From Gammaproteobacteria bacterium (GTDB taxonomy: Bacteria; Pseudomonadota; Gammaproteobacteria; SZUA-152), in assembly GCA_029882975.1 (NCBI GenBank), contig JAOUJW010000018.1, positions 34,549 to 98,548 on the forward strand: a stretch of DNA of 64,000 bases, written 5' to 3'. Under the pieces are notes generated by a model, which had not been told where the DNA came from, did no database searches, and worked only from the letters and a program-made list of their open reading frames with translations. Positions 38,144 through 47,313 of the stretch are shown here, in pieces. Each line of letters begins with the position of its first letter. The stretch's first letter is position 1. Position numbers and translations under genes: made by a program.

Positions 38144-38629
38144 TCAGGGAAAGTATTCAATAAACACATGGCGATACGTTTCGTATTCTTTCACGTAAAC
38201 ATCAAACCCGTTGCCCAAACCCCGAAAGGATACCGCATGTTCTGCGCCGGGTGCGTAACGAGACAAATAATTGGAGGCATTAAAATATAACTGATAATAA
38301 CTAATTATTTCCGTTGCTGTTGCTCGGGAATGATAGCTCATAACATTCTGCGCCAGTGTTTGACTGTAAACCAAACGGTAAAAATATTGCTTGGAATTTT
38401 CTACCGGATTTAAAGTTGGCAACTGCCGCATGATGTCGTTAATAAGAAATGTGTATTCCCACGGCTCTTTTGCTAACTTGTTGTTTTTAAGAGATAATTT
38501 GGCATAGTAGACCACAAAAACCACTAACAACGATAACACCAACAAAGCAAAACCGACCACCCGTACATTGAAGTAGGATCGAAGAATTCCCGATCGGAAA
38601 ATATTTTGCTTACGAGCCGATAAAGACAT
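38144..38629 (-). CDS. Single-pass membrane protein of unknown function
   Basis: The protein has a basic N-terminus, one membrane helix (VVGFALLVLSLLVVFVVYYA, about residues 26-45) and a C-terminal domain of about 110 residues. Its aromatic residues are frequent (YYQLYFNASNYLSRYAPG, GNGFDVYVKEYETYRHVFIEYFP). ATG at 38629 is taken over the in-frame TTG at 38635. It converges on tex with eight bases between stops. No family is recognised and the function is unknown. Confidence 0.6.
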   Translation of the reverse strand: MSLSARKQNIFRSGILRSYFNVRVVGFALLVLSLLVVFVVYYAKLSLKNNKLAKEPWEYTFLINDIMRQLPTLNPVENSKQYFYRLVYSQTLAQNVMSYHSRATATEIISYYQLYFNASNYLSRYAPGAEHAVSFRGLGNGFDVYVKEYETYRHVFIEYFP

Positions 38630-38849
38630 TAACAAAACCGAATTACTCTTTTATTTTTATGGTTATTTAACCGCAAATTGATTCATAAAATTTACAACGG
38701 TAATAACTGTTTATGATTTAAAAAATACTCTCTAAGCTATTGTTATTTCGAATATTCCGTTTTTACCGAATGGCACATCCTATCTCAGGTGCTATTTGAG
38801 CACAAATCCAGCCCTATTTGAATTTAAGTTTTGGACGATAAATATAGCG

Positions 38850-40370
38850 ATGACGCAATCCAGTAGATACCAGGTTTACGCGTATTACCTGCTAAGTATC
38901 GTGATACTTAGCGTGTTCGCGTTTAGAAACCACACACAATTTGAGGTTCCCCCGGACTCAGGCTTGATCCTGTGCTTCGCTGCGCCTTTCTTTTTTGCCG
39001 CGTTATTATACATAAAGCTCGAAAAATGGTGCATCACCAACACAGATGCCTTGGACCAACCCCGTCGGCAGCTCATTGTTGATCTATCTCTGTATACCGT
39101 CATCGCCACCAGCATCGCAGGCATTGAATATTTTTACTATCAAGTTCCTCAACTGGTTGCGCTAAAGTTCTTTGTCTGGGCAGCCATTCTGGGATATTTT
39201 GCCAGTATAGACAATGCCCTCAATCGCGAACGTTTATGCGTCAAGTCCAAGCGATTTGGCTATGAATTAAACGCTGCGTCATCAGCAGTAGCTCATCGTT
39301 TAAATCTGTTTCTGAGTGTTACCGTACTGGTTGTCATCATTGCAATTGCCATGACAGCGTACAGCTATATTAATCTGGAAGGTTCTTTGCTGGATCTGAC
39401 GATGAATGATCTAAAACAAGCGTTCATCGTTGATACTCTGTTCATTATCGGCTTCATTGTCAGTTTGACAGTACGTTTGATTTATTCTTTCTCCATCAAT
39501 CTACAACACTTCTTTGACACCCAATTGGCCGTACTTCGTAACGTGGAAGAAGGAAATCTGGAGTCCTTGGTGCCGGTATTGAGCCGGGATGAGTTTGGTG
39601 TCATCGCTCATCAAACCAACTCCATGATTTATCAATTGCGGGAAAAACAAAAAGCGCAACAAACCCTGGAAAAAATCGTCAGCCCCGACATTATGCATAA
39701 GCTGCTGACCGGTGACGAGAAGGACCTGAAACAGGGACAAGAATATGAAATTGCAATATTATTCTGCGATTTACGTAAATTTACCAGTTATGCGGAAAAC
39801 ACACCACCGGAAGAAGTTATTTTCTTCCTCAATGCCTATTTCACCAAGATTTCCGATATTGTCACCGAACACGGCGGTATCATAAACAAATTCATGGGCG
39901 ATGCCATCTTGGCGGTCTTCGGCATTGATAACAACGAGGAATACATTCAGGCCGCCATTGATACCGCCTGGGATATACTGATGCACTCCGATTCCATCAA
40001 AATGCGCGATGGCAGTACCTTCCATATCGGTATCGGCGTACACAAAGGTTTAGCAGCAGCCGGCACCATCGGATCAGCGGATCGTTATGAATATACCTTT
40101 ATCGGTGATGCCGTAAACACCGCCAGCCGACTGGACGGCCTCAGCAAACGCCTGGGCTATCAACTAATTACTTCTAAGGAAGTGTATCAAGAATTAAACA
40201 GGGACTCTCAAGATCGTTTCGTGGACCTCGGGTCACAACACATCAGAGGTAAATCCACTGCCGTACATGTCTACGGAGCGGTCAACCGGGATAATGAAGA
40301 AGAAGAGTATGATGACGATGATGATGATAACATCGTGCCATTTTCAACCGGCCCAAAATATGCCGGTTAG
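38850..40370 (+). CDS. Membrane class III adenylate/guanylate cyclase with HAMP domain
   Basis: The protein has several membrane segments in the first 220 residues and a HAMP linker (LAVLRNVEEGNLESLVPVLSRDEFGVIAHQTNSM). A class III catalytic domain follows, with EIAILFCDLRKFTSYAENTPPEEV (metal aspartate in FCDLRKF) and GGIINKFMGDAILAVFGI (second metal aspartate). The lysine in INKF and the aspartate in FIGDAVNTASRL suggest ATP specificity, so cAMP is the likely product. The C-terminus is unusually acidic (EEEEYDDDDDDN). The open frame reaches 38796 at a TTG. The ATG at 38850 is preferred. Confidence 0.88.
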   Translation: MTQSSRYQVYAYYLLSIVILSVFAFRNHTQFEVPPDSGLILCFAAPFFFAALLYIKLEKWCITNTDALDQPRRQLIVDLSLYTVIATSIAGIEYFYYQVPQLVALKFFVWAAILGYFASIDNALNRERLCVKSKRFGYELNAASSAVAHRLNLFLSVTVLVVIIAIAMTAYSYINLEGSLLDLTMNDLKQAFIVDTLFIIGFIVSLTVRLIYSFSINLQHFFDTQLAVLRNVEEGNLESLVPVLSRDEFGVIAHQTNSMIYQLREKQKAQQTLEKIVSPDIMHKLLTGDEKDLKQGQEYEIAILFCDLRKFTSYAENTPPEEVIFFLNAYFTKISDIVTEHGGIINKFMGDAILAVFGIDNNEEYIQAAIDTAWDILMHSDSIKMRDGSTFHIGIGVHKGLAAAGTIGSADRYEYTFIGDAVNTASRLDGLSKRLGYQLITSKEVYQELNRDSQDRFVDLGSQHIRGKSTAVHVYGAVNRDNEEEEYDDDDDDNIVPFSTGPKYAG

Positions 40371-40404
40371 CGTTTGCCTCTAGACTATAGCTTCTTAACA
40401 AATA

Positions 40405-40568
40405 TCTAAACACACTTTAAACACACTTCAAACACACTTCCAAACTTTCGTTCGCTTATCTGTGTGCTTTGGTTGAGCTAATCACTTCGATTAGCTTGAG
40501 GTGTGTTGGTGTGCGGCTATGTTCTGCTATGTTGGTGTGCTGTTATGTTCGAGCGCTGGCACGAGTAA
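40405..40568. repeat. Repeat-rich convergent intergenic region with terminator-like hairpin
   Basis: Three tandem copies of AAACACACTT(T/C) (about 40408-40440) are followed by an 8-bp perfect hairpin, AGCTAATC-ACTTC-GATTAGCT, at 40476-40496. Two near-copies of GGTGTGC(G/T)G(C/T)TATGTTC come after it. The region lies between two genes that converge, so the hairpin may serve as terminator for both. Confidence 0.6.
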
Positions 40569-41807
40569 TCAAGCCTGTAAACTTAATTCCTGCAATATGT
40601 AGTTGCGCACGTCAATTCCAAAAACATCGGGTTTCACAACACGACGAATTTCGTAGGAGGTATCCTTGTCGCGGAAATGGTCCAGATTAATGACCGTAGG
40701 CGGCTCGTAAGGCTCTCTTTCCTTGTCCCTTACCAGCATAAGACGGGGAAACAGGCGTTTGGCAGGATCAGCGGAAATCACAATGCCAATATCACCACGA
40801 TCCAGCTCCACCACACTGCCAATGGGGTAAATTCCCAGGCACTGAATAAAATTCTCAATCAAATTTCCATCAAACAGCTCTTCACGCCACACGTACATGT
40901 TCTTTAAGGCTTCTTCGCTGGTAATGGACGGTTTACCATACAATCCGGAAGTGACACTGTCATAAACATCCACAATGGCCACCATTTTGGTGAACAAACC
41001 CAACTGACTACCCTGCAAATTTTGCGGATAGCCTGAGCCATTGACGCGTTCGTGATGATCCCGAGCAATTTCTATTGTGCTCGGCGGTAATCCTTTAATT
41101 CTTTGCAGTAAAACCACACCGTGCAGGGTGTGATCCTCCATCAACTTTCGTTCTTCCGCCGTTTGATTGCTGTGATTCAACAATATTTCACGGGGAACCT
41201 TGGACTCACCAATATCATGCAATAGCGCACCGGTTCCCAGTTCATGCAATTGTTTCTTATCCAATCCCAGATACCGTCCAAAAATCAAACTCAAGGTGCA
41301 CACATTAACAGAATGAGCCACCGACTCGTTATCTCGGTTCCGTAGCACACTGAGCAACATGAGGGCATCCGGGTTTCGGATAACGCTGTCGGCGACTGAA
41401 ACAACAGTTTTTTTAATATTCTTTACATTCAGCGCCTTACCGACGCGTACGTCCTGAAAGAAATCATTGACCCGATCCAGAGTCTGCAAATAAATCTGTT
41501 TGGCCTTAGGAAATTCCGATTCAAAATCGGCTTTATATGGTGTCACAACCACCGGTTTTACTTTTGGCCGCGGTTTATCCGAAGCTGGGGATGCAGGCCT
41601 CACGGTAACCCCTTTAGAGCGTATGGGTACCACACTCTTTTCGGGATCCACATAGACGTATTTGCAAGTATTTCCCAACTGTTCCAGCTCTTGCATATTG
41701 GTAATACGGAAGCCTTGGAACAAAAACGGTGAATCTAACCATGGACGGTCCAATTCGGATACGTACATACCCTTTTTAAGCTCTTTAATTTCAAGCATTA
41801 TTTTCAT
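40569..41807 (-). CDS. HD-GYP cyclic di-GMP phosphodiesterase with DUF3391 domain
   Basis: The N-terminal DUF3391-like region (IKELKKGMYVSELDRPWLDSPFLFQGF) is followed by the HD-GYP domain. It has SVNVCTLSLIFGRYLGLDKKQLHELGTGALLHDIGESKVPREIL with the HD pair, DHTLHGVVLL, and DHHERVNGSGYPQNLQGSQL with the GYP loop. FTKMVAIVDVYDSVTSG completes it. The metal-binding residues are in place, so it should hydrolyse c-di-GMP, via pGpG, to GMP. The start at 41807 has AGG at seven-base spacing. It converges with the cyclase gene. Together with the PilZ protein it shows c-di-GMP signalling in this genome. Confidence 0.93.
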   Translation of the reverse strand: MKIMLEIKELKKGMYVSELDRPWLDSPFLFQGFRITNMQELEQLGNTCKYVYVDPEKSVVPIRSKGVTVRPASPASDKPRPKVKPVVVTPYKADFESEFPKAKQIYLQTLDRVNDFFQDVRVGKALNVKNIKKTVVSVADSVIRNPDALMLLSVLRNRDNESVAHSVNVCTLSLIFGRYLGLDKKQLHELGTGALLHDIGESKVPREILLNHSNQTAEERKLMEDHTLHGVVLLQRIKGLPPSTIEIARDHHERVNGSGYPQNLQGSQLGLFTKMVAIVDVYDSVTSGLYGKPSITSEEALKNMYVWREELFDGNLIENFIQCLGIYPIGSVVELDRGDIGIVISADPAKRLFPRLMLVRDKEREPYEPPTVINLDHFRDKDTSYEIRRVVKPDVFGIDVRNYILQELSLQA

Positions 41808-41942
41808 GGTGTTACCTGGGAAAACTCCGAAAGTTGAAGAGAAACCGCCTATACGTAATTTCGGCTGATTTTGAAATAACTTTTGCCCTGGATCGAAAAA
41901 TAATTAGCGGCTATGTATTTGATAGAAAGTACAAAATATTTG

Positions 41943-41975
41943 ACAAAGGGGGATATAACCACCCACCTCCTTTGT
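41943..41975 (-). terminator. Putative terminator hairpin after wbuC-like gene
   Basis: ACAAAGGAGG and CCCCCTTTGT (read on the minus strand, one mismatch) can form a 10-bp stem just after the cupin stop. The U-tract is weak. Position supports termination of the cupin transcript. Confidence 0.45.
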
Positions 41976-41988
41976 GGGGGAAATCCGT

Positions 41989-42468
41989 TTAGGACGGGGG
42001 CAAATCTCCTTTGCGACTACTTTCAAACCATGCAAGAAATTGGCCGACTGACTCTTGGTTCTCTGACGGAGCCCAACGGGCAAACTCCTTGTCTGAATCC
42101 GCATGGTACGGACCGGGTTTTAGTTCCCACAAAACAGTTTGTGGAGCCAGAGAGCTAATGGTGTGAAAACAACCGCCCGGAATCTCGATGGCCAGAATAT
42201 TGGCAGGGCTAAGATGTATTTTTTCCACAACTCTGCCGTTGACATCAAATAATACTATTAGGGCCTCACCACGGATAAGCTGAAAATATTCCCAGCGATC
42301 GGCCTTATGCCGATGAGGTTGGACGTAGGTACCGGGCTCCATGGCATTCAACAGGCGCTGAATCTTGTCACCCAGATGATCGTGCAGGTTGTGATTAATT
42401 CTTAAGCGTTTTGAGGAACGGGCCTGTCGGCTCAGATCGTCCAACAGGCCCAATGTAATACTTTTCAA
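41989..42468 (-). CDS. wbuC: WbuC-family cupin-fold metalloprotein
   Basis: The 159-residue protein matches the WbuC family. ARSSKRLRINHNLHD is followed by a cupin core: VQPHRHKADRWEYFQLIRGEALIVLFD (metal histidines in PHRHK), IPGGCFHTISSLAP and VLWELKPGPYHADSDKEFARWAPSE. WbuC proteins are often found near O-antigen or surface polysaccharide genes. The activity is not established. The start is TTG at 42468. It begins seven bases after the rhodanese stop, so the two genes are in one transcript, without other polysaccharide genes nearby. Confidence 0.88.
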   Translation of the reverse strand: MKSITLGLLDDLSRQARSSKRLRINHNLHDHLGDKIQRLLNAMEPGTYVQPHRHKADRWEYFQLIRGEALIVLFDVNGRVVEKIHLSPANILAIEIPGGCFHTISSLAPQTVLWELKPGPYHADSDKEFARWAPSENQESVGQFLAWFESSRKGDLPPS

Positions 42469-42475
42469 GGAGAGA

Positions 42476-43288
42476 TTATTTCCAGGTTAGCTTGGCCAAC
42501 ATATCATAATAAGCGCGGGCGCCTTTTTCCATGAAATAGTAGTCCTTAACGCCGGCTCGTTCCAAGGCATATTGAAGCCACCGCACTTGCTTTCCTACTT
42601 CGTCATAGATATACAGGGTCTTGTTCTCCATTTTCGCTTTTTGGATAAAATTGTTTATTTTCTTACGATCATCCAAGCTGGCCCACCGCTCCATACCTGG
42701 ATAAAACCCCACGCCTGCACGTTGAAATTTATCCCTGACATCCAGCACCATCGATTTGTGTTTGCGCCGCATAATGGATTCACTAAAAGCGTCAGGATCC
42801 AACAAACGAGCTTTAAATCGCTTGCCGGCGATCAGCATGTCTTTGCGAACGGGCGATTGTCCCAATAACTCTGACTCGGCAGGATAGGCATTGGTCCAGT
42901 CGAAAATACCCGCATCAAACGCAAAAACGTTGCTCACCTTGGCCTCTTGGGCTTTTTTCACTGACAAATAAGATTTCATGCAGCGATGACCATTACAATA
43001 GAAAACGATGGGTCTATCGGTTTTCTCACGCAACCGTAAAACTTGGTCTTCAAAGGAAGTTGAAGCGATGGGAATATTGATTGCTCCCTTGATACGCAGT
43101 GTCTCGTATTCGTACTGAGAACGTGTATCGACAATAACAACTTTCTTTTTGGCCTGGTAAAGTTCATTCAATTCCATCACCGGGATTTTGGGATACTTAA
43201 CGCGCCCCGGAAATCCTTCATCGGCAAGAACAGACGTATTCAGCAATAGTGCCGTTAGTAGTGCCACCCAAACAAAAACAAACTTCAT
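42476..43288 (-). CDS. Exported two-domain rhodanese-like protein
   Basis: A signal peptide (FVWVALLTALLLNTSVLA-D) precedes a rhodanese domain. It has VVIVDTRSQYEYETLRIKGAINIPI, and VFYCNGHRCMKSYLSVKKAQ carries the active-site cysteine at about residue 98. A second, more diverged rhodanese-like half follows (SMVLDVRDKFQRAGVGFYPGMERW, TLYIYDEVGKQVRWLQYALE) with no active cysteine. It could transfer sulfur in the periplasm or merely bind. The ATG at 43288 is chosen because AGGAG lies seven bases upstream, although the frame is open to 43312. It leads the cupin gene. Confidence 0.85.
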   Translation of the reverse strand: MKFVFVWVALLTALLLNTSVLADEGFPGRVKYPKIPVMELNELYQAKKKVVIVDTRSQYEYETLRIKGAINIPIASTSFEDQVLRLREKTDRPIVFYCNGHRCMKSYLSVKKAQEAKVSNVFAFDAGIFDWTNAYPAESELLGQSPVRKDMLIAGKRFKARLLDPDAFSESIMRRKHKSMVLDVRDKFQRAGVGFYPGMERWASLDDRKKINNFIQKAKMENKTLYIYDEVGKQVRWLQYALERAGVKDYYFMEKGARAYYDMLAKLTWK

Positions 43289-43733
43289 CTTTTTCTCCTT
43301 GTCCTCACACACAAACAGAAAAAATCTTGCGCATCGATTCCAAGATTAAACCGATACCCCCTACTTACTTACATTACATAGAATACACTTAAGTATCTGC
43401 AATGAACATTGTTATTTTTTATTTGTCATTGAAGCGATTAATAGATATTTATCTTAAAATCGCCTCATATAAGCACTGACACAGACTCAGTAATATTCCT
43501 AAACTACGTAAGCCGATTCCTAAAAACCACAGATTAAACTCGTAATTTGGTGTGATTTTGGAAGCTCAGCAGCACTGGCTGTAGTGTCCCGTCTCTCATT
43601 GCTTATCTATATTTGATTTTAACGTAGAGATCAATATCCCAAATCTCTATTTAAACGTCAGTAAAATCGCAAATACAAGGGGGACTACGCATAGGCTGCG
43701 CACTACAGTACCTAAGGGTAGACCGATAAGACT
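43289..43733. other. Gene-free stretch between rhodanese and HEAT-like genes
   Basis: About 440 bp with no ORF of coding character on either strand. It is AT-rich on the left and presumably holds the promoter of the rhodanese-cupin pair. No repeats, hairpins or operators stood out. Confidence 0.4.
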
Positions 43734-45038
43734 TCAGTTTAAGCGGCTGTGGATGTATGTGACGATTTCAGTGTCATCATAGCTCGAGCTATTAATCACT
43801 TTTTCCAGTATATATCCGGCTTCTCGGTTTTGCTGTACTGCCAACAATCCCTCTGCAGCAATAATTTTGGTGTTAAGATCGCTATCCGTGTTGCGTAAAT
43901 AATCTTCCAGACGACGCAGATTTTCGCTGTTGGATTTGTTTTCAATCAAACCGTGCATCAGTTCAACAAAATATTCCGGCGAATATGCCACCTGTTTCTG
44001 CAATTTCATCAAGCCATCAACAGCACTCACGTTGTTGACTTGCGCGATGGCTTTAGCATACTGCTGAAACTCTGAATGAAAACCATCGCTATAGGCTCGG
44101 CTAGCCAAGCCGGCCAATACCGCGGGGTTTTGATATACAATGTCCTTTAAGCGATCCTTTGCCTGTGGATCACTGCGTCCATAATAATCCACGATTTCCA
44201 ATGCCATCTCCTCGTCGTACCCCATACCCGCCACCATGTTTTTTAATACAGTATGCAATTGCTCATTGAATTCCGTTGCTGCACCTGTTTGCACTAAGGC
44301 ATCCATAATGGGCGCGATTCCCTTTGGGTTTTTCAACTTAGTCAAGGTCCAATTCAACTGCGAAGCCAATGGGGCAGCACCGGAGACGGCCAGATTTTGC
44401 AACGAACGCATTAACTGACGTATGTGCGCATCAGAGCCATTTTTCACCAATTGCAACACCACAACAGCCGCGACATTTTTTTCCACTGCGCCGCTGATTA
44501 ATGTATCAAACACCGGCAACATCATAGGGTCTCCAAGCTCAATGATGCGGTAACTCAATTCCAGCAACATCCCTTTGGGCACACCTTGGTTCATCATCAA
44601 GTCACGAATCGCCAGCAAACAATCATGGCATTGGGTAATCTGTTGCCAAACCCGTTCCATCTCCTCAAGCTGTTTACCGCTCCAAGCACTCATAAAATCG
44701 CGAATGAGCTGTGTCGACTCATCTGCACCTGACAACGGCGCAGGTTTTGCTGCCAGGCTTCTGTTATCCTGTACTAGAGTAGGCGATACAGCAGACTGAC
44801 GGTCGGGTGCGGTATCAAACAGCGACGGGATTCCTGCTTCAACAGCGGAATGTACTTGCGGCGCTTGCCGCTGAGATAACTCAGTAGTTTTACCCCCGCT
44901 ACCCGCCGTACCCTCGTTGTCTAATAAATTTTCCCGGCCACTAACACGAATAAAGGCAATTACGGAAACCGCAATCACGACCAGCCAGGCTTTCCTGGCT
45001 CGACTTAAACGTGCCAGTTTATTTATGATTGTGCTCAC
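43734..45038 (-). CDS. Single-pass membrane protein with helical (HEAT-like) repeats, unknown
   Basis: A membrane anchor (AWLVVIAVSVIAFIRV, about residues 17-32) is followed by a Ser/Thr/Gln linker. Then come about 320 residues of alternating helices with ALVQTG..., LSRFAG...-type leucine-rich patterns (MEAIVVLQLVKNGSDAHIRQLMRSLQNLAVSG, YLRNTDSDLNTKIIAAEGLLAVQQNREAGYILEKVINSS). These look like HEAT/ARM-type superhelical repeats for protein binding. The GTG start lies 20 bases after the PLA2-like gene's stop, so the two may be co-transcribed. The family is not recognised. Confidence 0.55.
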   Translation of the reverse strand: MSTIINKLARLSRARKAWLVVIAVSVIAFIRVSGRENLLDNEGTAGSGGKTTELSQRQAPQVHSAVEAGIPSLFDTAPDRQSAVSPTLVQDNRSLAAKPAPLSGADESTQLIRDFMSAWSGKQLEEMERVWQQITQCHDCLLAIRDLMMNQGVPKGMLLELSYRIIELGDPMMLPVFDTLISGAVEKNVAAVVVLQLVKNGSDAHIRQLMRSLQNLAVSGAAPLASQLNWTLTKLKNPKGIAPIMDALVQTGAATEFNEQLHTVLKNMVAGMGYDEEMALEIVDYYGRSDPQAKDRLKDIVYQNPAVLAGLASRAYSDGFHSEFQQYAKAIAQVNNVSAVDGLMKLQKQVAYSPEYFVELMHGLIENKSNSENLRRLEDYLRNTDSDLNTKIIAAEGLLAVQQNREAGYILEKVINSSSYDDTEIVTYIHSRLN

Positions 45039-45058
45039 CGGGTTACCGTTCTCGTCAC

Positions 45059-45532
45059 TTATTTCGTTGTTTCATCTTCATCAGCAAACTTATTCCATAT
45101 ATTTATGGCTGCTTCCTCACCGGACTTATAGGCTTTTTGCAACACCCTCGTGGGTGCTACTTTATCCTTGGTATCGCCATTGCATGGTGACGCCTTAAAA
45201 TAGTTGTGTACCGTGCGGGCCATATGCCGCTCACTGCCTTTGTAGACCCCCTGCTCCAAGCCCAGACGTATGGAAGCGGTTAACTGCGCGTCACAACCAC
45301 AATCAAAATACCCTTTTTCCTCGTAACACAGATCATGAACCTGGCAGGATGCATCTAAATGATCAATTGGCGTAGGTGCCTTACTGGTATCAACAGGATG
45401 ATCCGGGCCGCACCAATTTCCGTAAATAGGAAACTTTCCTGCTGTACGCTTATTGTACTGTTTATGGCTGGAACCGCACGCACTCAATAAACTGAAAGAA
45501 CAAAAAATAAGAAAAAAATGTCGATAACCCAT
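45059..45532 (-). CDS. PLA2-like lipoprotein
   Basis: The 157-residue protein has a lipobox (LLSAC, residues 15-19) and a domain with the secretory phospholipase A2 active-site motif. CQVHDLCY (His66, Asp67) has the 'CxxHDxC' pattern, followed by YFDCGCDAQL with an aspartate (about D81). The calcium-loop-like stretch is YGNWCGPDHP (about residues 37-46). Cysteines fit a disulfide network. It could hydrolyse membrane phospholipids from the outside, or be a ligand-binding relative. The start is MGYRHFF. It is followed closely by the HEAT-like gene. Confidence 0.8.
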   Translation of the reverse strand: MGYRHFFLIFCSFSLLSACGSSHKQYNKRTAGKFPIYGNWCGPDHPVDTSKAPTPIDHLDASCQVHDLCYEEKGYFDCGCDAQLTASIRLGLEQGVYKGSERHMARTVHNYFKASPCNGDTKDKVAPTRVLQKAYKSGEEAAINIWNKFADEDETTK

Positions 45533-45690
45533 GCTGCACCTTTAATTCGCTCGTATGTTATTAATCGCAAAAATTAATCGCCAAAAGTGTAGCACAATCC
45601 CTGATCCGCTAAAGCACCTAAGTCGTACCCGGTAAATTCTTCGCTATCTCTATTCAGCTTTAAGCGCTTGAATTATAATCCACTCCTCAT

Positions 45691-47304
45691 ATGAATCGGT
45701 CAAAACTAATTCCCTCTACTCTCACACCCACCCCATCGCCGGCCGGGCAATGGAAACTGCTGTCTTTACTGTTTCTATGCCTGGTATTTTTATTTCACAG
45801 CTACCCCTTGGGGCTCAGTGATTTCTGGTGGCATATGAACAACGGCCGCTGGATTTGGGACACACTATCCCTACCTTCAACCGACCCCTTTACCTACTCT
45901 TATGCACGCGATGATGACATTCGTCGAGTCGTCATACTTAAAGCGTACTATTTGGGCCAGGTTTCGTTCTATTTCGTCCATTCGCTTTTGGGCATATGGG
46001 GCTTGTTGTTTTATAAAACCTTACTATTGTTGGTCCCATACATACTATTGCTCAAATACTTGCGCTACCGTGACGTGGACCCGGTATTTGCTATTCTATT
46101 GTTGTGTCCCCTGCCCTTTATTATTTTTCGCCTGGATGAGCTACGGCCGCATATTTTTTCTTTTATTGGAGCCGTATGGGTATTCTATCTACTGGAAAGG
46201 TTCATCGATGCATTAAAAGCGGGACAACGACCGCATCAGTATGCTGTTCTAATCCCTATCGTGATGCTGGCCTGGGCCAATCTGCACCGGGGTTTTATTA
46301 TCGGCTGGGTGATTTTATTTACCTATCTTTTCTTCGCGATCATTCATTCCATCCGAGGGAAGAACTCTCTGACACCACAGCAATTGAAATTGCTGATTAT
46401 CGTATGCAGTACCGGCATACTCATTACACTACTTAATCCCAACGGGGCCAATGCTTTTTTAGCCAATTTTGTGGAACTCAAAGGCCCTTTCATGCAGGTT
46501 ATCGATGAGTTTTTTCCTTTGTGGAAATATTCCAAGCTGTATCAGGCGTGGCACATATTTTTCGGTTGCGTCGCCATCACGCTGTTGACCGCATATTTCT
46601 TCTGGCAAGCCTTCATACGCGGCACATCACGCCCCCAAGCCGTCCATCTGGTTCTTGCCGCAGGATTCGCCTATGAAGGTTTTGCCACATTTCGATTCAG
46701 CCATTTTCTCTGCTTTTTATTGCTGGCTATCGGCGCCAAATACTACGCCCAAACCAGCCATGAGCTGGTGCAAAAACACCGCAAGGTTTTTGTCTCCTTG
46801 CTGTTGGTTTCCTTATTTGTCCTGGGGAGCTTTGCCATACTGCGTAGCGCTGTTTGGAAAGGACCATTGGAAACAGCTTACATTCCCCAAAAAGCCGTGG
46901 AATTCATTCAGAAGAATCGACCCGCGGAAAACCTTTTTAACGCGTTTGAATACGGCGGTTACGCCTCTTGGGCTTTATCCCCCCAATACAAAATCTTCAT
47001 CGATCAGCGTAATCTGGATTATTCGGTGTATAAAGAATACGGCCGCGCCTGGAATGGCGACTACGCCGACGTATTTAACAAATACCAGGTCAATACGGTA
47101 CTGTTTTATCTGCAACAGCCCGTACTGGGACGCGTTCCCCGTCTGGTCAAACGCCTGCTTATCGATAATAATTGGCAAGTAGTGTATGTTGACCGTCTTT
47201 CCATTGTTCTCATCAAAGCACAAAGCAATACGGACCTACCCATCTATGACAAAAACAAAGTGGCGAACTACCTCATCCAGTTGGACTCCGCTTCGAATAA
47301 GTGA
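45691..47304 (+). CDS. GT-C-type membrane protein, probable glycosyltransferase
   Basis: The 537-residue protein has about ten or eleven membrane helices. It starts with the pattern DFWWHMNNGRWIWDTLSLPSTDPFTYSYARDDD, equivalent to the 'D.WwHl..G..I....lP..DpFS' loop of GT-C glycosyltransferases. ANLHRGFIIGWV follows in mid-chain. The C-terminal soluble part (LFNAFEYGGYASWAL, IDQRNLDY) lies outside the membrane. Such enzymes use polyprenyl-phosphate sugars. The next gene, ten bases on, is a UbiA-type prenyltransferase that could make such a donor. TATAAT at 45674 may be its -10 element. Confidence 0.7.
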   Translation: MNRSKLIPSTLTPTPSPAGQWKLLSLLFLCLVFLFHSYPLGLSDFWWHMNNGRWIWDTLSLPSTDPFTYSYARDDDIRRVVILKAYYLGQVSFYFVHSLLGIWGLLFYKTLLLLVPYILLLKYLRYRDVDPVFAILLLCPLPFIIFRLDELRPHIFSFIGAVWVFYLLERFIDALKAGQRPHQYAVLIPIVMLAWANLHRGFIIGWVILFTYLFFAIIHSIRGKNSLTPQQLKLLIIVCSTGILITLLNPNGANAFLANFVELKGPFMQVIDEFFPLWKYSKLYQAWHIFFGCVAITLLTAYFFWQAFIRGTSRPQAVHLVLAAGFAYEGFATFRFSHFLCFLLLAIGAKYYAQTSHELVQKHRKVFVSLLLVSLFVLGSFAILRSAVWKGPLETAYIPQKAVEFIQKNRPAENLFNAFEYGGYASWALSPQYKIFIDQRNLDYSVYKEYGRAWNGDYADVFNKYQVNTVLFYLQQPVLGRVPRLVKRLLIDNNWQVVYVDRLSIVLIKAQSNTDLPIYDKNKVANYLIQLDSASNK

Positions 47305-47313
47305 GACTGAAAC

